Shown here one piece after another: positions 54,904-63,486 of a stretch of 64,000 nucleotides of DNA. A program made the translations under genes and the position numbers. The DNA is taken from the NCBI RefSeq assembly GCF_042685265.1, contig NZ_JBHUMX010000045.1; one strand, given 5' to 3'. The notes beneath the pieces were generated by a model, which was not told the DNA's origin, did no database searches, and worked only from the letters and a program-made list of their open reading frames with translations. This DNA comes from Oceanobacillus_B kapialis. Lineage in GTDB: Bacteria; Bacillota; Bacilli; Bacillales; Amphibacillaceae. Every line of letters begins with the position of its first letter. Positions within the stretch are counted from its first letter, which is position 1.

Positions 54904-56250
54904 ATGAAAGTTGCAAAATTTGGGGGAAGCTCGATGGCAACAGCTGCCCAGCTTCAAAAGGTTGCCAGTATAATTAAAGACGATCCTTCCAGAAAAATTA
55001 TCGTTGTCTCAGCACCAGGAAAAAGGTTTGCAGATGATGTCAAAACAACTGATTTACTCATTCAGCTCGGGGAATCATACATAAACGGAGAACACTATGA
55101 GGAAATCTATGGGAAAGTTTTAAGTCGATTTAGAGAAATAATTGAAGAACTCTTATTAAATACTGCTTTGTTGGAAGATATTGAAAACACCTTAAAAGAT
55201 GTGCTGTCAAAAGACATTTCTTCTATAGCAAAATTAGATGCGCTGAAATCAATTGGTGAAGACAGTTCCGCAAAGATTCTAAGTGCTTATTTACAAGCAA
55301 TTGGTTTTGAAGCCTCCTACGTCAATCCAAAAGACGCTGGTATTATCGTCAGCAATAATCCAGGAAATGCACAGATTTTAGACAGTAGTTTCACAAAAAT
55401 TTACGCTTTACGCGAAAAAGTCGGAATATTAGTTATACCGGGTTTTTTCGGATATACTGAAGATGGCGAACTCATGACGTTCTCTCGAGGCGGCTCCGAT
55501 ATTACAGGTTCTATTGTAGCAGCAGGTGTGGAAGCTACCTTATATGAGAATTTTACAGATGTAGATTCTGTTTATGCAGTTAATCCAACTATTGTTTCGA
55601 ATCCTAAAGAAATAAAAACACTCACGTATAAAGAAATGCGAGAGCTTTCTTACGCAGGTTTCTCCGTTTTCCATGACGAGGCATTAATACCTGCCTTTAA
55701 AAAACAGATTCCTGTTTGCATTAAAAATACAAATAAACCTCACCTTCCTGGAACGAATATCGTAGCTGAGAAAAAGCCGGAAGAAAAATGTGTCGTGGGA
55801 ATTGCTAGTGATACAGGATTCAGTAGCTTGTATGTAAGTAAATATCTCATGAACAGAGAAATCGGTTTTGGTCGTAAACTTTTAAATATTTTAGAAGACG
55901 AAGGAATCTCCTTTGAACATGCTCCATCTGGAATCGATGACTTATCTGTTATTATTCGTGACAGCAAATTATCAAAAGCAAAAGAAAAAAATATTACGAA
56001 GCGCATTTATGAGGAGCTTCATCCAGATACGGTCATCCTGCATAGAGATCTAGCGATGATTATGGTCGTTGGAGAAGGTTTAATGAACACAATAGGAGTT
56101 GCGCAAAAAGCAACTACTGCCATTGCCAATGCAAATGTAAACATTGAAATGATCAACCAAGGCTCGTCTGAAGTTTCCATGATGTTTGGCATACAGGCAG
56201 CGGATCTAAATCGAGCTGTGGAATCACTCTATCACGTGTTTTTTGATTAA
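54904..56250 (+). CDS. Aspartate kinase
   Basis: First step of the aspartate-family amino acid pathway (lysine, threonine, methionine, diaminopimelate). It is a monofunctional enzyme of 448 aa, closer to YclM-like than to alpha/beta LysC types: MKVAKFGGSSMA, FSRGGSDITGSIVAAG and the C-terminal tandem ACT domains (VGEGLMNTIGVAQKATTAIA). The start at 54904 follows AGGAGG. It is inserted between yqzF and spo0A; B. subtilis has no such gene there. Confidence 0.92.
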   Translation: MKVAKFGGSSMATAAQLQKVASIIKDDPSRKIIVVSAPGKRFADDVKTTDLLIQLGESYINGEHYEEIYGKVLSRFREIIEELLLNTALLEDIENTLKDVLSKDISSIAKLDALKSIGEDSSAKILSAYLQAIGFEASYVNPKDAGIIVSNNPGNAQILDSSFTKIYALREKVGILVIPGFFGYTEDGELMTFSRGGSDITGSIVAAGVEATLYENFTDVDSVYAVNPTIVSNPKEIKTLTYKEMRELSYAGFSVFHDEALIPAFKKQIPVCIKNTNKPHLPGTNIVAEKKPEEKCVVGIASDTGFSSLYVSKYLMNREIGFGRKLLNILEDEGISFEHAPSGIDDLSVIIRDSKLSKAKEKNITKRIYEELHPDTVILHRDLAMIMVVGEGLMNTIGVAQKATTAIANANVNIEMINQGSSEVSMMFGIQAADLNRAVESLYHVFFD

Positions 56251-56284
56251 ATGTTATTAATGCAAAATTTTGCACATACTAAAA

Positions 56285-56327
56285 CCTAAAAAAAGATGAT
56301 ACCTGCTATCAGGGCATCATCTTTTTT
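56285..56327. terminator. Bidirectional terminator, aspartokinase / spo0A
   Basis: AAAAAAGATGAT and ATCATCTTTTTT form a strong stem between the convergent genes. Confidence 0.9.
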
Positions 56328-56337
56328 GTTGACTAAA

Positions 56338-57114
56338 TTAACTTGCTTTATGCTCCAATCTTAATCGATCCGCAACCATCGCAATAAATTCTGAATTCGT
56401 TGGTTTTGCTTTAGTAATGGAAATGGTGTAGCCAAACAGTGCAGAAATGGAATCAATATTCCCTCTGCTCCAAGCTACTTCGATTGCATGGCGGATGGCT
56501 CTTTCTACACGAGAAGCTGTTGTGTTAAATTTCTTAGCAATATCAGGATAGAGCACCTTCGTAATTGAACCAAGCAGTTCAATGTCGTTATATACCATGG
56601 TGATCGCCTCACGTAAATACATGTATCCTTTAATATGTGCGGGCACTCCAATTTCATGAATAATGTTTGTTATACTTGCTTCAAGATCCTGCTTTCTTTT
56701 TTCTTTTCTTACTACTTTTTTCGGAGTGGAACCAACAGTGTTTCTTCCCTGTACTTGCCGGACTTGTTCAGCTAAGTTATCTAAGTCAAAAGGCTTTAAT
56801 ATAAAGTAAGAAGCACCTAAATCTACAGCCTTCTTCATTACTTCCTCCTGCCCAAAAGCAGTTAACATAATTACATTTGGCTTAACCCCATCCATACCTC
56901 TAACTGTATTTAAAACGGCAAGACCGTCTACATGTGGCATAATAATATCTAGAATTAAGACATCTGGCTCAAGATCCTCGAGCATTGTAAGGCAATCCCT
57001 GCCATTAAAAGCAGTTCCAATCACCTCAATATCTTGTTGTTCATCAAAATAATCCTCCATTAACTGCACTAATTCCCTGTTATCATCCACCAAACAAACC
57101 GAAATTTTATCCAC
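56338..57114 (-). CDS. spo0A: Spo0A, master regulator of sporulation
   Basis: Phosphorelay response regulator (258 aa). Receiver: D10/D11, phosphoacceptor D56 in LILDIIMPHVDG, K107 in ILKPFD. C-terminal Spo0A DNA-binding domain: HIKGYMYLREAITMVYND and ASRVERAIRHAIEVAWSRGN (recognition helix). It starts at GTG 57114, with AAAGGAGGAG upstream. It follows spoIVB, as in all Bacillaceae. Confidence 0.98.
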   Translation of the reverse strand: MDKISVCLVDDNRELVQLMEDYFDEQQDIEVIGTAFNGRDCLTMLEDLEPDVLILDIIMPHVDGLAVLNTVRGMDGVKPNVIMLTAFGQEEVMKKAVDLGASYFILKPFDLDNLAEQVRQVQGRNTVGSTPKKVVRKEKRKQDLEASITNIIHEIGVPAHIKGYMYLREAITMVYNDIELLGSITKVLYPDIAKKFNTTASRVERAIRHAIEVAWSRGNIDSISALFGYTISITKAKPTNSEFIAMVADRLRLEHKAS

Positions 57115-57257
57115 TAAAAAGCTCCTCCTTTATGTAGTAAACTCTTCTTATTCTTACTTATTCTACACAACTTTTAAATATCCTTTATTTTTTTAAAAAA
57201 CATTGGCTTTTTTTGCAAATGCTATAATTTGCTCTTTCTTACTACTATTTACGATAT

Positions 57258-57291
57258 AATTCGATAATATTATACAAAAAATTGTCGAATT
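57258..57291. promoter_or_regulatory. Spo0A boxes and promoter region of spo0A
   Basis: TGTCGAA (57283-57289), a perfect 0A box (TGNCGAA), and a second near-match TATCGAA on the opposite strand (57260-57266) flank a minus-strand TATAAT (57269-57274). This fits autoregulation of spo0A, known in B. subtilis. The surrounding 57115-57344 stretch has no gene I can support. Confidence 0.6.
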
Positions 57292-57344
57292 ATATTTCAG
57301 TGTAAGTATAACACAAGGGAACCTGAAATTTTTTGTAAAATCAC

Positions 57345-57392
57345 AAAAAAAGTGACTTGTGATGGAAAAAATTCCATACAAGTCACTTTTTT
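57345..57392 (-). terminator. Terminator of spoIVB
   Basis: AAAAAAAGTGACTTGT and ACAAGTCACTTTTTT, with an inner TGGAA/TTCCA pair, overlap the spoIVB stop. The long stem is flanked by T-runs on both strands. Confidence 0.9.
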
Positions 57393-58695
57393 AGCTTGCC
57401 TTTTGTTCTTCTCTTGTTTGTTTATAAATATTAATACCGGCATCCTGAAGCATCCACTCAATATGAACACCATAGCCTGAGGTAGGATCATTTACAAAAA
57501 CATGGGTGACAGCACCTATTACTTTTCCATCCTGAATAATGGGACTGCCGCTCATCCCTTGGACGATACCACCTGTCTTTTTTAACAGCTCCTTATCTGT
57601 TACCTGTATAACCATCCCCTTAGTTGCAGGGAATTTTTGTGGAACGGAGCTTACGACTTCCACATCAAATTCTTCTACTGTCTCATCTTCTAAGACAGTT
57701 AAGATCTTTGCTGGACCCTCTTTTACTTCATGGGAGAGCGCAACTGGTAAAGGCTTATCACTTTTGCCGTTCTTAATACTATCTTCCAGCTTTCCAAAAA
57801 TCCCAAAAGGAGTGTTTTTAGTAATTGTTCCTATTTGGTTTTCTCTAACGGAAAATTTTGCTTGTTTTTCACCAGGTACTCCATTATTTCCTTTTTCAAT
57901 TGAAGTGACGGTTGATTTTACAATTGTACCATCATGAATCTCAATTGGTTTTTTTGTATCCATATCTGAAATGACATGCCCTAATGCACCATATTTTTTG
58001 GATTTTGGTTCATAAAAAGTCATTGTACCAATGCCCGCTGCTGAATCACGAATATACAGACCTATTTTATAATCTTCTTCTTTAGCATCTAACACTGGTG
58101 TCAAGGTTGTATTAATCATTTCCTTGCCTCTTTTAAGTTTAACCTTTAACGATTTGTTCTGCTCACCGGCCTTCTCGACTAAAGGACGGACTTCTTTCAT
58201 TTCCTTAATTTGCTTACCATTGATCTCTAACAATATATCGCCAACCTGAATCTCTGCCTCTTCTCCTGGTGAAAGTGTCTTGTTATTAACATTGACTAGG
58301 TGATGGCCAACAACTAGGACACCTTGTGTGTGTAATTGTACTCCGATTGATTGCCCTCCTGGTATCACTTTCATATCATCAAGTACAGAGACGTCTACCT
58401 TCTTAATTGGTATACCTGCCAGCTCATACATCAGCTGACTGTTACCTGACTCTTCTGTTGAAAACGCGGAGCTGTCAACAGCTTTTACAGCCGAACTGCT
58501 TGAAGTGATTGTGGAATCTTCTCCTAAGTCAGGCAGTGTAATAGGAGATTGGTTTTGAAAAGTCACAATCTCATCAGGAATGGAAAGGTATTGCTTAACA
58601 GGGGAGATAAAGGGCATGGATAAAACGAAAGCAAACAATAAAGAACCAACCCATATTCGTATTTTATTTTCACGTGGTCTCAAATTTTCATTCAC
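57391..58695 (-). CDS. spoIVB: SpoIVB signalling serine protease
   Basis: Forespore-secreted protease (434 aa) that signals across the inner forespore membrane by cleaving SpoIVFA, which activates pro-SigK processing. Signal anchor at residues 13-32, a PDZ domain (about 115-200), and a chymotrypsin-like domain with His240 (YGALGHVISDMD) and Ser382 (GIVQGMSGSPIIQDGK). GAGGAG lies 5 nt before the ATG. Confidence 0.96.
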   Translation of the reverse strand: MNENLRPRENKIRIWVGSLLFAFVLSMPFISPVKQYLSIPDEIVTFQNQSPITLPDLGEDSTITSSSSAVKAVDSSAFSTEESGNSQLMYELAGIPIKKVDVSVLDDMKVIPGGQSIGVQLHTQGVLVVGHHLVNVNNKTLSPGEEAEIQVGDILLEINGKQIKEMKEVRPLVEKAGEQNKSLKVKLKRGKEMINTTLTPVLDAKEEDYKIGLYIRDSAAGIGTMTFYEPKSKKYGALGHVISDMDTKKPIEIHDGTIVKSTVTSIEKGNNGVPGEKQAKFSVRENQIGTITKNTPFGIFGKLEDSIKNGKSDKPLPVALSHEVKEGPAKILTVLEDETVEEFDVEVVSSVPQKFPATKGMVIQVTDKELLKKTGGIVQGMSGSPIIQDGKVIGAVTHVFVNDPTSGYGVHIEWMLQDAGINIYKQTREEQKAS

Positions 58696-58929
58696 TCTCC
58701 TCGTTCCTAACCCATACCAGTTATTTATTTCTGTACTTCTAATTTGACCGAACTAGCCTCGTTTTAAACTGGGGAAACCTAAGTAAGATGTGTAACATTT
58801 CCTTTTTTAAACCGTTAAAAGTAGGTATAAGCACTCCCTTAGCACTTTGACAGATAACCCAGTTGTTAAACAAGGTAAATATTCGCATATGTATTCATCT
58901 CTAAACAATGCCTCTGACTTGTATAACTG

Positions 58930-59059
58930 GTCGAACGTAACATCCCAGACAAAAAGCGCAAGCGTTCGTTTAGAGACGTACGGAGGCGAGGGAAGTATCG
59001 CTAACCTCTGGAAGTTGTAGCTGGACGTAGTCGGTTCAGTTGTTTCGTTATCCACAGCA
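58930..59059 (+). repeat. Dispersed repeat, copy B, in the spoIVB-recN gap
   Basis: The right end (59035-59059) matches 20470-20494 at 24 of 25 positions, including the DnaA-box word TTATCCACA. The left part (AAGCGCAAGCG, then GGAAGTTGTAGCTGGAC) resembles degenerate intergenic repeats common in Bacillaceae. The 58696-59117 gap otherwise holds only the recN terminator; an 85-codon open frame here is repeat-derived and not a credible gene. Confidence 0.6.
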
Positions 59060-59067
59060 TACAAAAA

Positions 59068-59102
59068 TTAAAAAGCCAGATATTATAGCATCTGACTTTT
59101 TA
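59068..59102 (-). terminator. Terminator of the recN operon
   Basis: AAAAAGtCAGAT and ATCTGgCTTTTT form a stem about 16 nt after the recN stop; the minus-strand tail is TTTTTAATTTTTG. Confidence 0.8.
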
Positions 59103-59117
59103 TGAAAAAATATCCTA

Positions 59118-60845
59118 CTAATTTATTGATTTAAACGTGACAGCTAATTCAAGTAATTCCTTTGCGTGTTCTTTGGCAGTTTCGGTTAATTGCGTTCCGG
59201 TAATCATTCTGCTTAACTCTACTACTTGCTCTTTTGAGGTTAATTCTTCAACTTTTGTAGAGGTACGGTTATTGCTTTCTGCTTTCTCAATTAATTTGTG
59301 TGTATCAGCCATTGCTGCCACTTGTGGTAGGTGTGTAATACATAGTACCTGTGAACTGCTGGAAAGCTGATAAATTTTTTCGGCGATTGCCTGTGCAACC
59401 CGTCCGCTTACACCTGTATCAACTTCGTCAAAAATGACACTGGTTACACCTTGATGCTTGGCAAATATTTTTTTCAATGCAAGCATGATACGAGATAACT
59501 CTCCTCCAGAAGCGACTTTATGAAGATCCTTCAATGGTTCACCTGCATTTGTAGAAATTAAGAAACGGATCTTATCAAAGCCATTTTTATGAAGCTTCTC
59601 CCTCTGGTTAACTTCGAGATCATTATCTGTAATATGCTGAAAAGATATTGAAAATGTTGCTTTCTCAAGATAAAGATCTTTTAATTCATTTTTTATTTCT
59701 GCCTCTAATGCTTTAGCGTTTTTAACCCGAATGTCATGTAATTGCTGTGCCTCCAAATAGGCATCCTTCTCTACTTCTTCTATTTGGTCAGCTAATTTTG
59801 CAAGATGAGAATCCTTATTGGTTATTTCTTCGATTTCCTCTTCAATTTTGGCCATATAATCAAGAATATCGTTAACTGTCGGGCCATATTTCTTTTTTAG
59901 ACGATTAATTTCATTAAGCCTGGCCTCTACTTCATTTAGTCTTTCCGGGTTATAATGCTGTGATTCGCTATAATTCCGCAATGAATAGGTTAATTCTTCA
60001 AGTGCATAATAATGATTAGAGATTTCTTCGGATTTTTCCTTAATAAACGCATCATAATCACTACTCATATCTAGCGCATTGCGCGCACTATTTACCCATT
60101 CAAGACCTTTTTGTTCTCCATACAGGGCGTTATAGGCATCCTGCAATGCTGTATAAATTTTCTCAAAATTAGCTAATGAACTGCGCTCTTCTTCAAGAAC
60201 TTCGTCTTCGTTTGGTTCAAGGTTCGCTTGTTCTAATTCCTTGAGCTGGAATTCAAGCAAGTCAAGTCTGTGAGCCATTTCCTGTTCGTTTTCGCTTAAA
60301 TCTTTGTAACGAGCTTTAAGTGTTCCTAAACGATCATAAAGATCGCTGTATTCTGTTTTAGTTTGCTTCATAGCTTCCGGATCATAGAGGTCGAGTAATT
60401 CTAGATGACTTTCAGGATCCATTAAAGATTGGGTTTCGTGCTGGCTGTGAATATCAATTAACGTTTTCCCAAATTCTCGAAGAATCCCCAGTGTAACAAG
60501 CTTACTATTAACGCGGCAGATACTTTTGCCGTTTGCTGTAATGGTTCGCTCTAATACAACTTGGTCATCGGAAATTTCAATGCCAAAATTTTTCCCTACT
60601 TGATAGATGGGATGATTTTTGCCCTCTAAGATGAATAATCCTTCAATTTCTGCTTTCTTTGAACCATGTCGTACAAATTCTACAGAGCCTCTTCCACCTG
60701 CTAATAGTTGAACTGCATCAATAATAATGGACTTTCCTGCACCTGTCTCACCTGTCAAAACAGTAAGCCCCTCATGAAACGTTATGGAAATTTGATCAAT
60801 AATTGCAAAATCCCGAATTGATAATTCCGTTAACATATATAGCAT
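59118..60845 (-). CDS. recN: DNA repair protein RecN
   Basis: SMC-like ATPase (575 aa) acting early in double-strand break repair. Walker A GETGAGKSIII, a long central coiled coil (about residues 160-370), signature motif VASGGELSRIMLALK and Walker B VIFDEVDTGVSG. Start at 60845; a second in-frame ATG at 60836 (MLTELSIRDF) matches the B. subtilis N-terminus and is an equal candidate. Confidence 0.96.
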   Translation of the reverse strand: MLYMLTELSIRDFAIIDQISITFHEGLTVLTGETGAGKSIIIDAVQLLAGGRGSVEFVRHGSKKAEIEGLFILEGKNHPIYQVGKNFGIEISDDQVVLERTITANGKSICRVNSKLVTLGILREFGKTLIDIHSQHETQSLMDPESHLELLDLYDPEAMKQTKTEYSDLYDRLGTLKARYKDLSENEQEMAHRLDLLEFQLKELEQANLEPNEDEVLEEERSSLANFEKIYTALQDAYNALYGEQKGLEWVNSARNALDMSSDYDAFIKEKSEEISNHYYALEELTYSLRNYSESQHYNPERLNEVEARLNEINRLKKKYGPTVNDILDYMAKIEEEIEEITNKDSHLAKLADQIEEVEKDAYLEAQQLHDIRVKNAKALEAEIKNELKDLYLEKATFSISFQHITDNDLEVNQREKLHKNGFDKIRFLISTNAGEPLKDLHKVASGGELSRIMLALKKIFAKHQGVTSVIFDEVDTGVSGRVAQAIAEKIYQLSSSSQVLCITHLPQVAAMADTHKLIEKAESNNRTSTKVEELTSKEQVVELSRMITGTQLTETAKEHAKELLELAVTFKSIN

Positions 60846-60869
60846 TCATCTCCATTTTCGAAATAATCA

Positions 60870-61319
60870 TTATAGCATTGTCAAAAATCGTTCTTTAATG
60901 AGTGCTGCATTTTCTTCCGTCCTGCAAATTATTAAACAGGTATCGTCTCCACAAATCGTGCCCATAATTTCTTCCCAGTCAAGATTATCAATTAAGGCAC
61001 CAACTGCTTGGGCATTCCCCGGTAAAGTTTTTAGTACGATTAAATGACTTGCATGGTCTATTTTCACAAATGCATCCATCACAAGTCTTTTTAGTTTGTT
61101 TAAAGGGTTAAACCGCTGATCTGCAGGAAGGCTGTACTTATATTTACCATTAGATGCAGGCACCTTTACAAGATGAAGTTCTTTAATGTCTCGAGATACA
61201 GTAGCCTGGGTCACTTTATAGTCCAAATTTTTCAAGCGATCAACCAAGTCATCTTGTGTTTCGATTTCATTTTCAGTTATAAGCTCACGGATTTTGATAT
61301 GACGTTGTATTTTACTCAT
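60870..61319 (-). CDS. argR: Arginine repressor ArgR/AhrC
   Basis: Arginine-responsive regulator (149 aa). N-terminal winged helix (KIRELITENEIETQDDLVDR, then TQATVSRDIKELHLVK) and C-terminal hexamerisation/arginine-binding domain (GNAQAVGALIDN, GTICGDDTCLIICR). Located between tlyA and recN as in B. subtilis. AGAGGTG precedes the ATG. Confidence 0.97.
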   Translation of the reverse strand: MSKIQRHIKIRELITENEIETQDDLVDRLKNLDYKVTQATVSRDIKELHLVKVPASNGKYKYSLPADQRFNPLNKLKRLVMDAFVKIDHASHLIVLKTLPGNAQAVGALIDNLDWEEIMGTICGDDTCLIICRTEENAALIKERFLTML

Positions 61320-61370
61320 ATAGCACCTCTTTATTTTCTATAAACACAAACGGCCTACATAAGTAGCCCG

Positions 61371-62198
61371 TTATTTTTCGTTTGATGTATGGAACTCATG
61401 GTGGGCATTCTCCACTATATCTTCTATTTCGACAGTAGCAGGAGAAATTCCTTCATTTTCTTTTTGCCAGCCAAAGTGGGCTAAGAATTCAATATTCCCA
61501 TCCCCACCCGTTATGGGAGAATGCGTGAGATCAATTAACTCATAGTTTTCACTTTTAGCAAATTGAATAATTTCATGTAACACCTGATTGTGCACTTTTT
61601 TATCTCTTACAATCCCTTTTTTCCCTACTTGCTCTCTACCCGCTTCAAACTGTGGTTTAATTAATGCAATTACATCACTATTTGATTCAAGTAGTTGACG
61701 AAGCACAGGAAGAATGAGCTTTAAGGATATAAAGGATACATCAATTGTAGCTAGATTAGGCGTTCCTTGCTTTAGCATATCGTTCGTTACATACCTGAAA
61801 TTTGTTCGCTCCATCACAACGACTCTGCTATCATTACGAAGCTTCCAGTCAAGCTGATTATAACCAACATCGATGGCATAACTTTGTTTCACGCCATTTT
61901 GCAGGGCACAGTCTGTGAAACCACCTGTCGAGGAACCAACATCTACCATTATTTTATCTTTCACGGAAAGGTTAAAGTGGTTTAATGCCTTCTCAAGCTT
62001 TAACCCCCCTCTACCAACATAGGGGATAAGCTTTCCTTTTACAGTAAGGGGAATACTGGAATCAACCTTCATACCTGGTTTATCAAGTCTTTCCTGTTCG
62101 GAATAGACTAATCCAGCCATAATTACACGTTTCGCCTTTTCTCTTGATTCAATTAGATTTCGTTCAACTAACAATATGTCAAGTCTTGTTTTTGTCAT
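61371..62198 (-). CDS. tlyA: TlyA/YqxC-type rRNA methyltransferase
   Basis: S4-domain plus FtsJ-type methyltransferase (275 aa), family of TlyA 2'-O-rRNA methylases (historically called hemolysin). S4 domain at residues 4-65 (RLDILLVERNLIESREKAKR), SAM loop MVDVGSSTGGFTDCAL, catalytic Lys/Asp in IDVSFISL and ALIKPQFEAG. The ATG overlaps the oapA stop by 4 nt. Confidence 0.93.
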   Translation of the reverse strand: MTKTRLDILLVERNLIESREKAKRVIMAGLVYSEQERLDKPGMKVDSSIPLTVKGKLIPYVGRGGLKLEKALNHFNLSVKDKIMVDVGSSTGGFTDCALQNGVKQSYAIDVGYNQLDWKLRNDSRVVVMERTNFRYVTNDMLKQGTPNLATIDVSFISLKLILPVLRQLLESNSDVIALIKPQFEAGREQVGKKGIVRDKKVHNQVLHEIIQFAKSENYELIDLTHSPITGGDGNIEFLAHFGWQKENEGISPATVEIEDIVENAHHEFHTSNEK

Positions 62199-62809
62199 CG
62201 TGTCTGTCCTTTATTACGTGTCTTATTTTTTGAAGAGGAGTTAGAAAAAATTGTAATCTTAAGCTTATCTTCGAGCAATGCTATTATTTTTCCGGCGAAA
62301 AAGATAATCCTAGTGGAAGCGTTAATTCCAAAATACTTCCCTAACGCTTTACCTCCAACCGTCAGGGCTGCTACGATACTTGTTAGCACAACAGAGAGCA
62401 CGAGTTGAAGGGTAGACCCTTCTCCTTCTCCAAATAAATTGGCAATTTGAAGTACCACAATTGCGGAAGCAGTCCCACTAACAATACCCGATATATCTCC
62501 AATTACATCATTACAAAAACTAGCGAAGCGATCCGCATTTCTTACGATCATAACAGCTTCTTTTGCTCCTGTTACCCTTTCGGCAGCCATCGCATGGAAT
62601 GGGGTCTCATCGGCAGCGGTTGCTGCAATTCCCATCATATCAAATAAAATACCAATTAACACAATGAGTAGAACAATTAGTAGCCCTACGATCCATATTA
62701 CGCCACCTAATATGGAAGAAGAAATAATTGAAAAAATAGCCGCTAGCACAAAAGTGATAACGGCAATAGTTAAACTAAACTTTAAAGAACGTTTTATATT
62801 GGGGTTCAT
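62195..62809 (-). CDS. oapA: OapA, OLE-RNA-associated membrane protein
   Basis: A 204-residue membrane protein encoded immediately downstream of the OLE RNA. Hydrophobic helices at about 10-30, 34-57, 85-110, 115-135 and 140-165, and a basic C-terminal tail (SSSKNKTRNKGQTR) suited to RNA contact. The D101-x3-D105 motif (CNDVIGDISG) matches the D-x3-D motif known as functionally important in B. halodurans OapA. OapA binds OLE RNA and brings it to the membrane. AGAGG precedes the ATG; the stop overlaps tlyA. Confidence 0.9.
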   Translation of the reverse strand: MNPNIKRSLKFSLTIAVITFVLAAIFSIISSSILGGVIWIVGLLIVLLIVLIGILFDMMGIAATAADETPFHAMAAERVTGAKEAVMIVRNADRFASFCNDVIGDISGIVSGTASAIVVLQIANLFGEGEGSTLQLVLSVVLTSIVAALTVGGKALGKYFGINASTRIIFFAGKIIALLEDKLKITIFSNSSSKNKTRNKGQTR

Positions 62810-62839
62810 TTCATACCTCTATTTAGTAATAATTATGTA

Positions 62840-63447
62840 TCAAGGAATGGTCGTTTAAAAGGTAAAAACTGCGGCTTAGGTCCAGTAGGTTTTCCCAGAT
62901 AACTACCCCATGTTGCCATGTAGGCGGTTCCCCTTTAAAGCTATCTTAGCTTTGTCACCAATAGCTAGACTGGATTACCACTTAGTCCGCACTATAATCC
63001 CTTTTAAAAGTCTTCGAACAGTCTAGGAGATTTCCTCAACAGCCCTTAACCGCTCCCTAGCCTCTTTTGCAATGCCGATTTCATAGAGATGAAAACAGTC
63101 AAACCAGTGGCCATCTGATTCGCTATTTGTGACTCTAATCCCCTCGAACATCACTCAAGGCAGGCTACGCTGCAAATAAGGTGTCCCTAACTTTATTATG
63201 CAGGTTCATACCCCAGTCCATAATAGCCCCTAGGCTTAGTTGCTACTACAGAGATGGGCCTCCGCGGTAATCGGGTCAACGCCCACATGCCTTTGTGGAT
63301 CGCCCAAAAACCTTAACTCCCAGCATAAACCCAAGGCTGGGCGCCTCAAGCCTACACAAGGAACTTCATCGATGTGCCCTTTGGCGAATTTTTAGGCCCG
63401 CCTTCAGAAACGGAGGACTGACTAGAATACTGCACCATTCCTTTTGT
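62840..63447 (-). ncRNA. ole: OLE RNA (ornate, large, extremophilic)
   Basis: A roughly 608-nt non-coding stretch between ispA and oapA, visibly richer in G and C than other gaps and full of hairpins (CCCAGC/GCTGGG, CCACA/TGTGG, AGCTAT/ATAGCT). Its ends are complementary: AAGGAATGGT at the 5' end (63434-63443) pairs with ACCATTCCTT at the 3' end (62842-62851), a 10-bp closing helix. Size, location and neighbours match OLE RNA, a membrane-associated ribonucleoprotein component tied to alcohol, cold and magnesium stress tolerance in extremophilic Firmicutes. End points are estimates. Confidence 0.93.
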
Positions 63448-63453
63448 ATTTTT

Positions 63454-63482
63454 ATTATAGCATATTCCTTATCATTTTTCCA
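63454..63482 (-). promoter_or_regulatory. Extended -10 promoter for OLE RNA
   Basis: The minus strand shows TGCTATAAT (extended -10, TATAAT at 63454-63459) with TGGAAA 17 nt upstream as a weak -35. The predicted start, about 63447, falls just before the 5' arm of the OLE closing helix. Confidence 0.7.
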
Positions 63483-63486
63483 TTTT

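Noticed and set aside
54626..54907. 93-codon open frame overlapping the yqzF end
   Set aside because: It runs through the terminator hairpin and the aspartokinase promoter, and its composition does not look like a protein.
58807..59064. 85-codon open frame on the minus strand in the spoIVB-recN gap
   Set aside because: It lies within the degenerate dispersed repeat, lacks a ribosome binding site and shows no recognisable protein pattern.
62838..63447. Reading the OLE region as a decayed protein gene
   Set aside because: Stops occur in all frames, base composition and paired ends indicate structured RNA, and no protein similarity is apparent.
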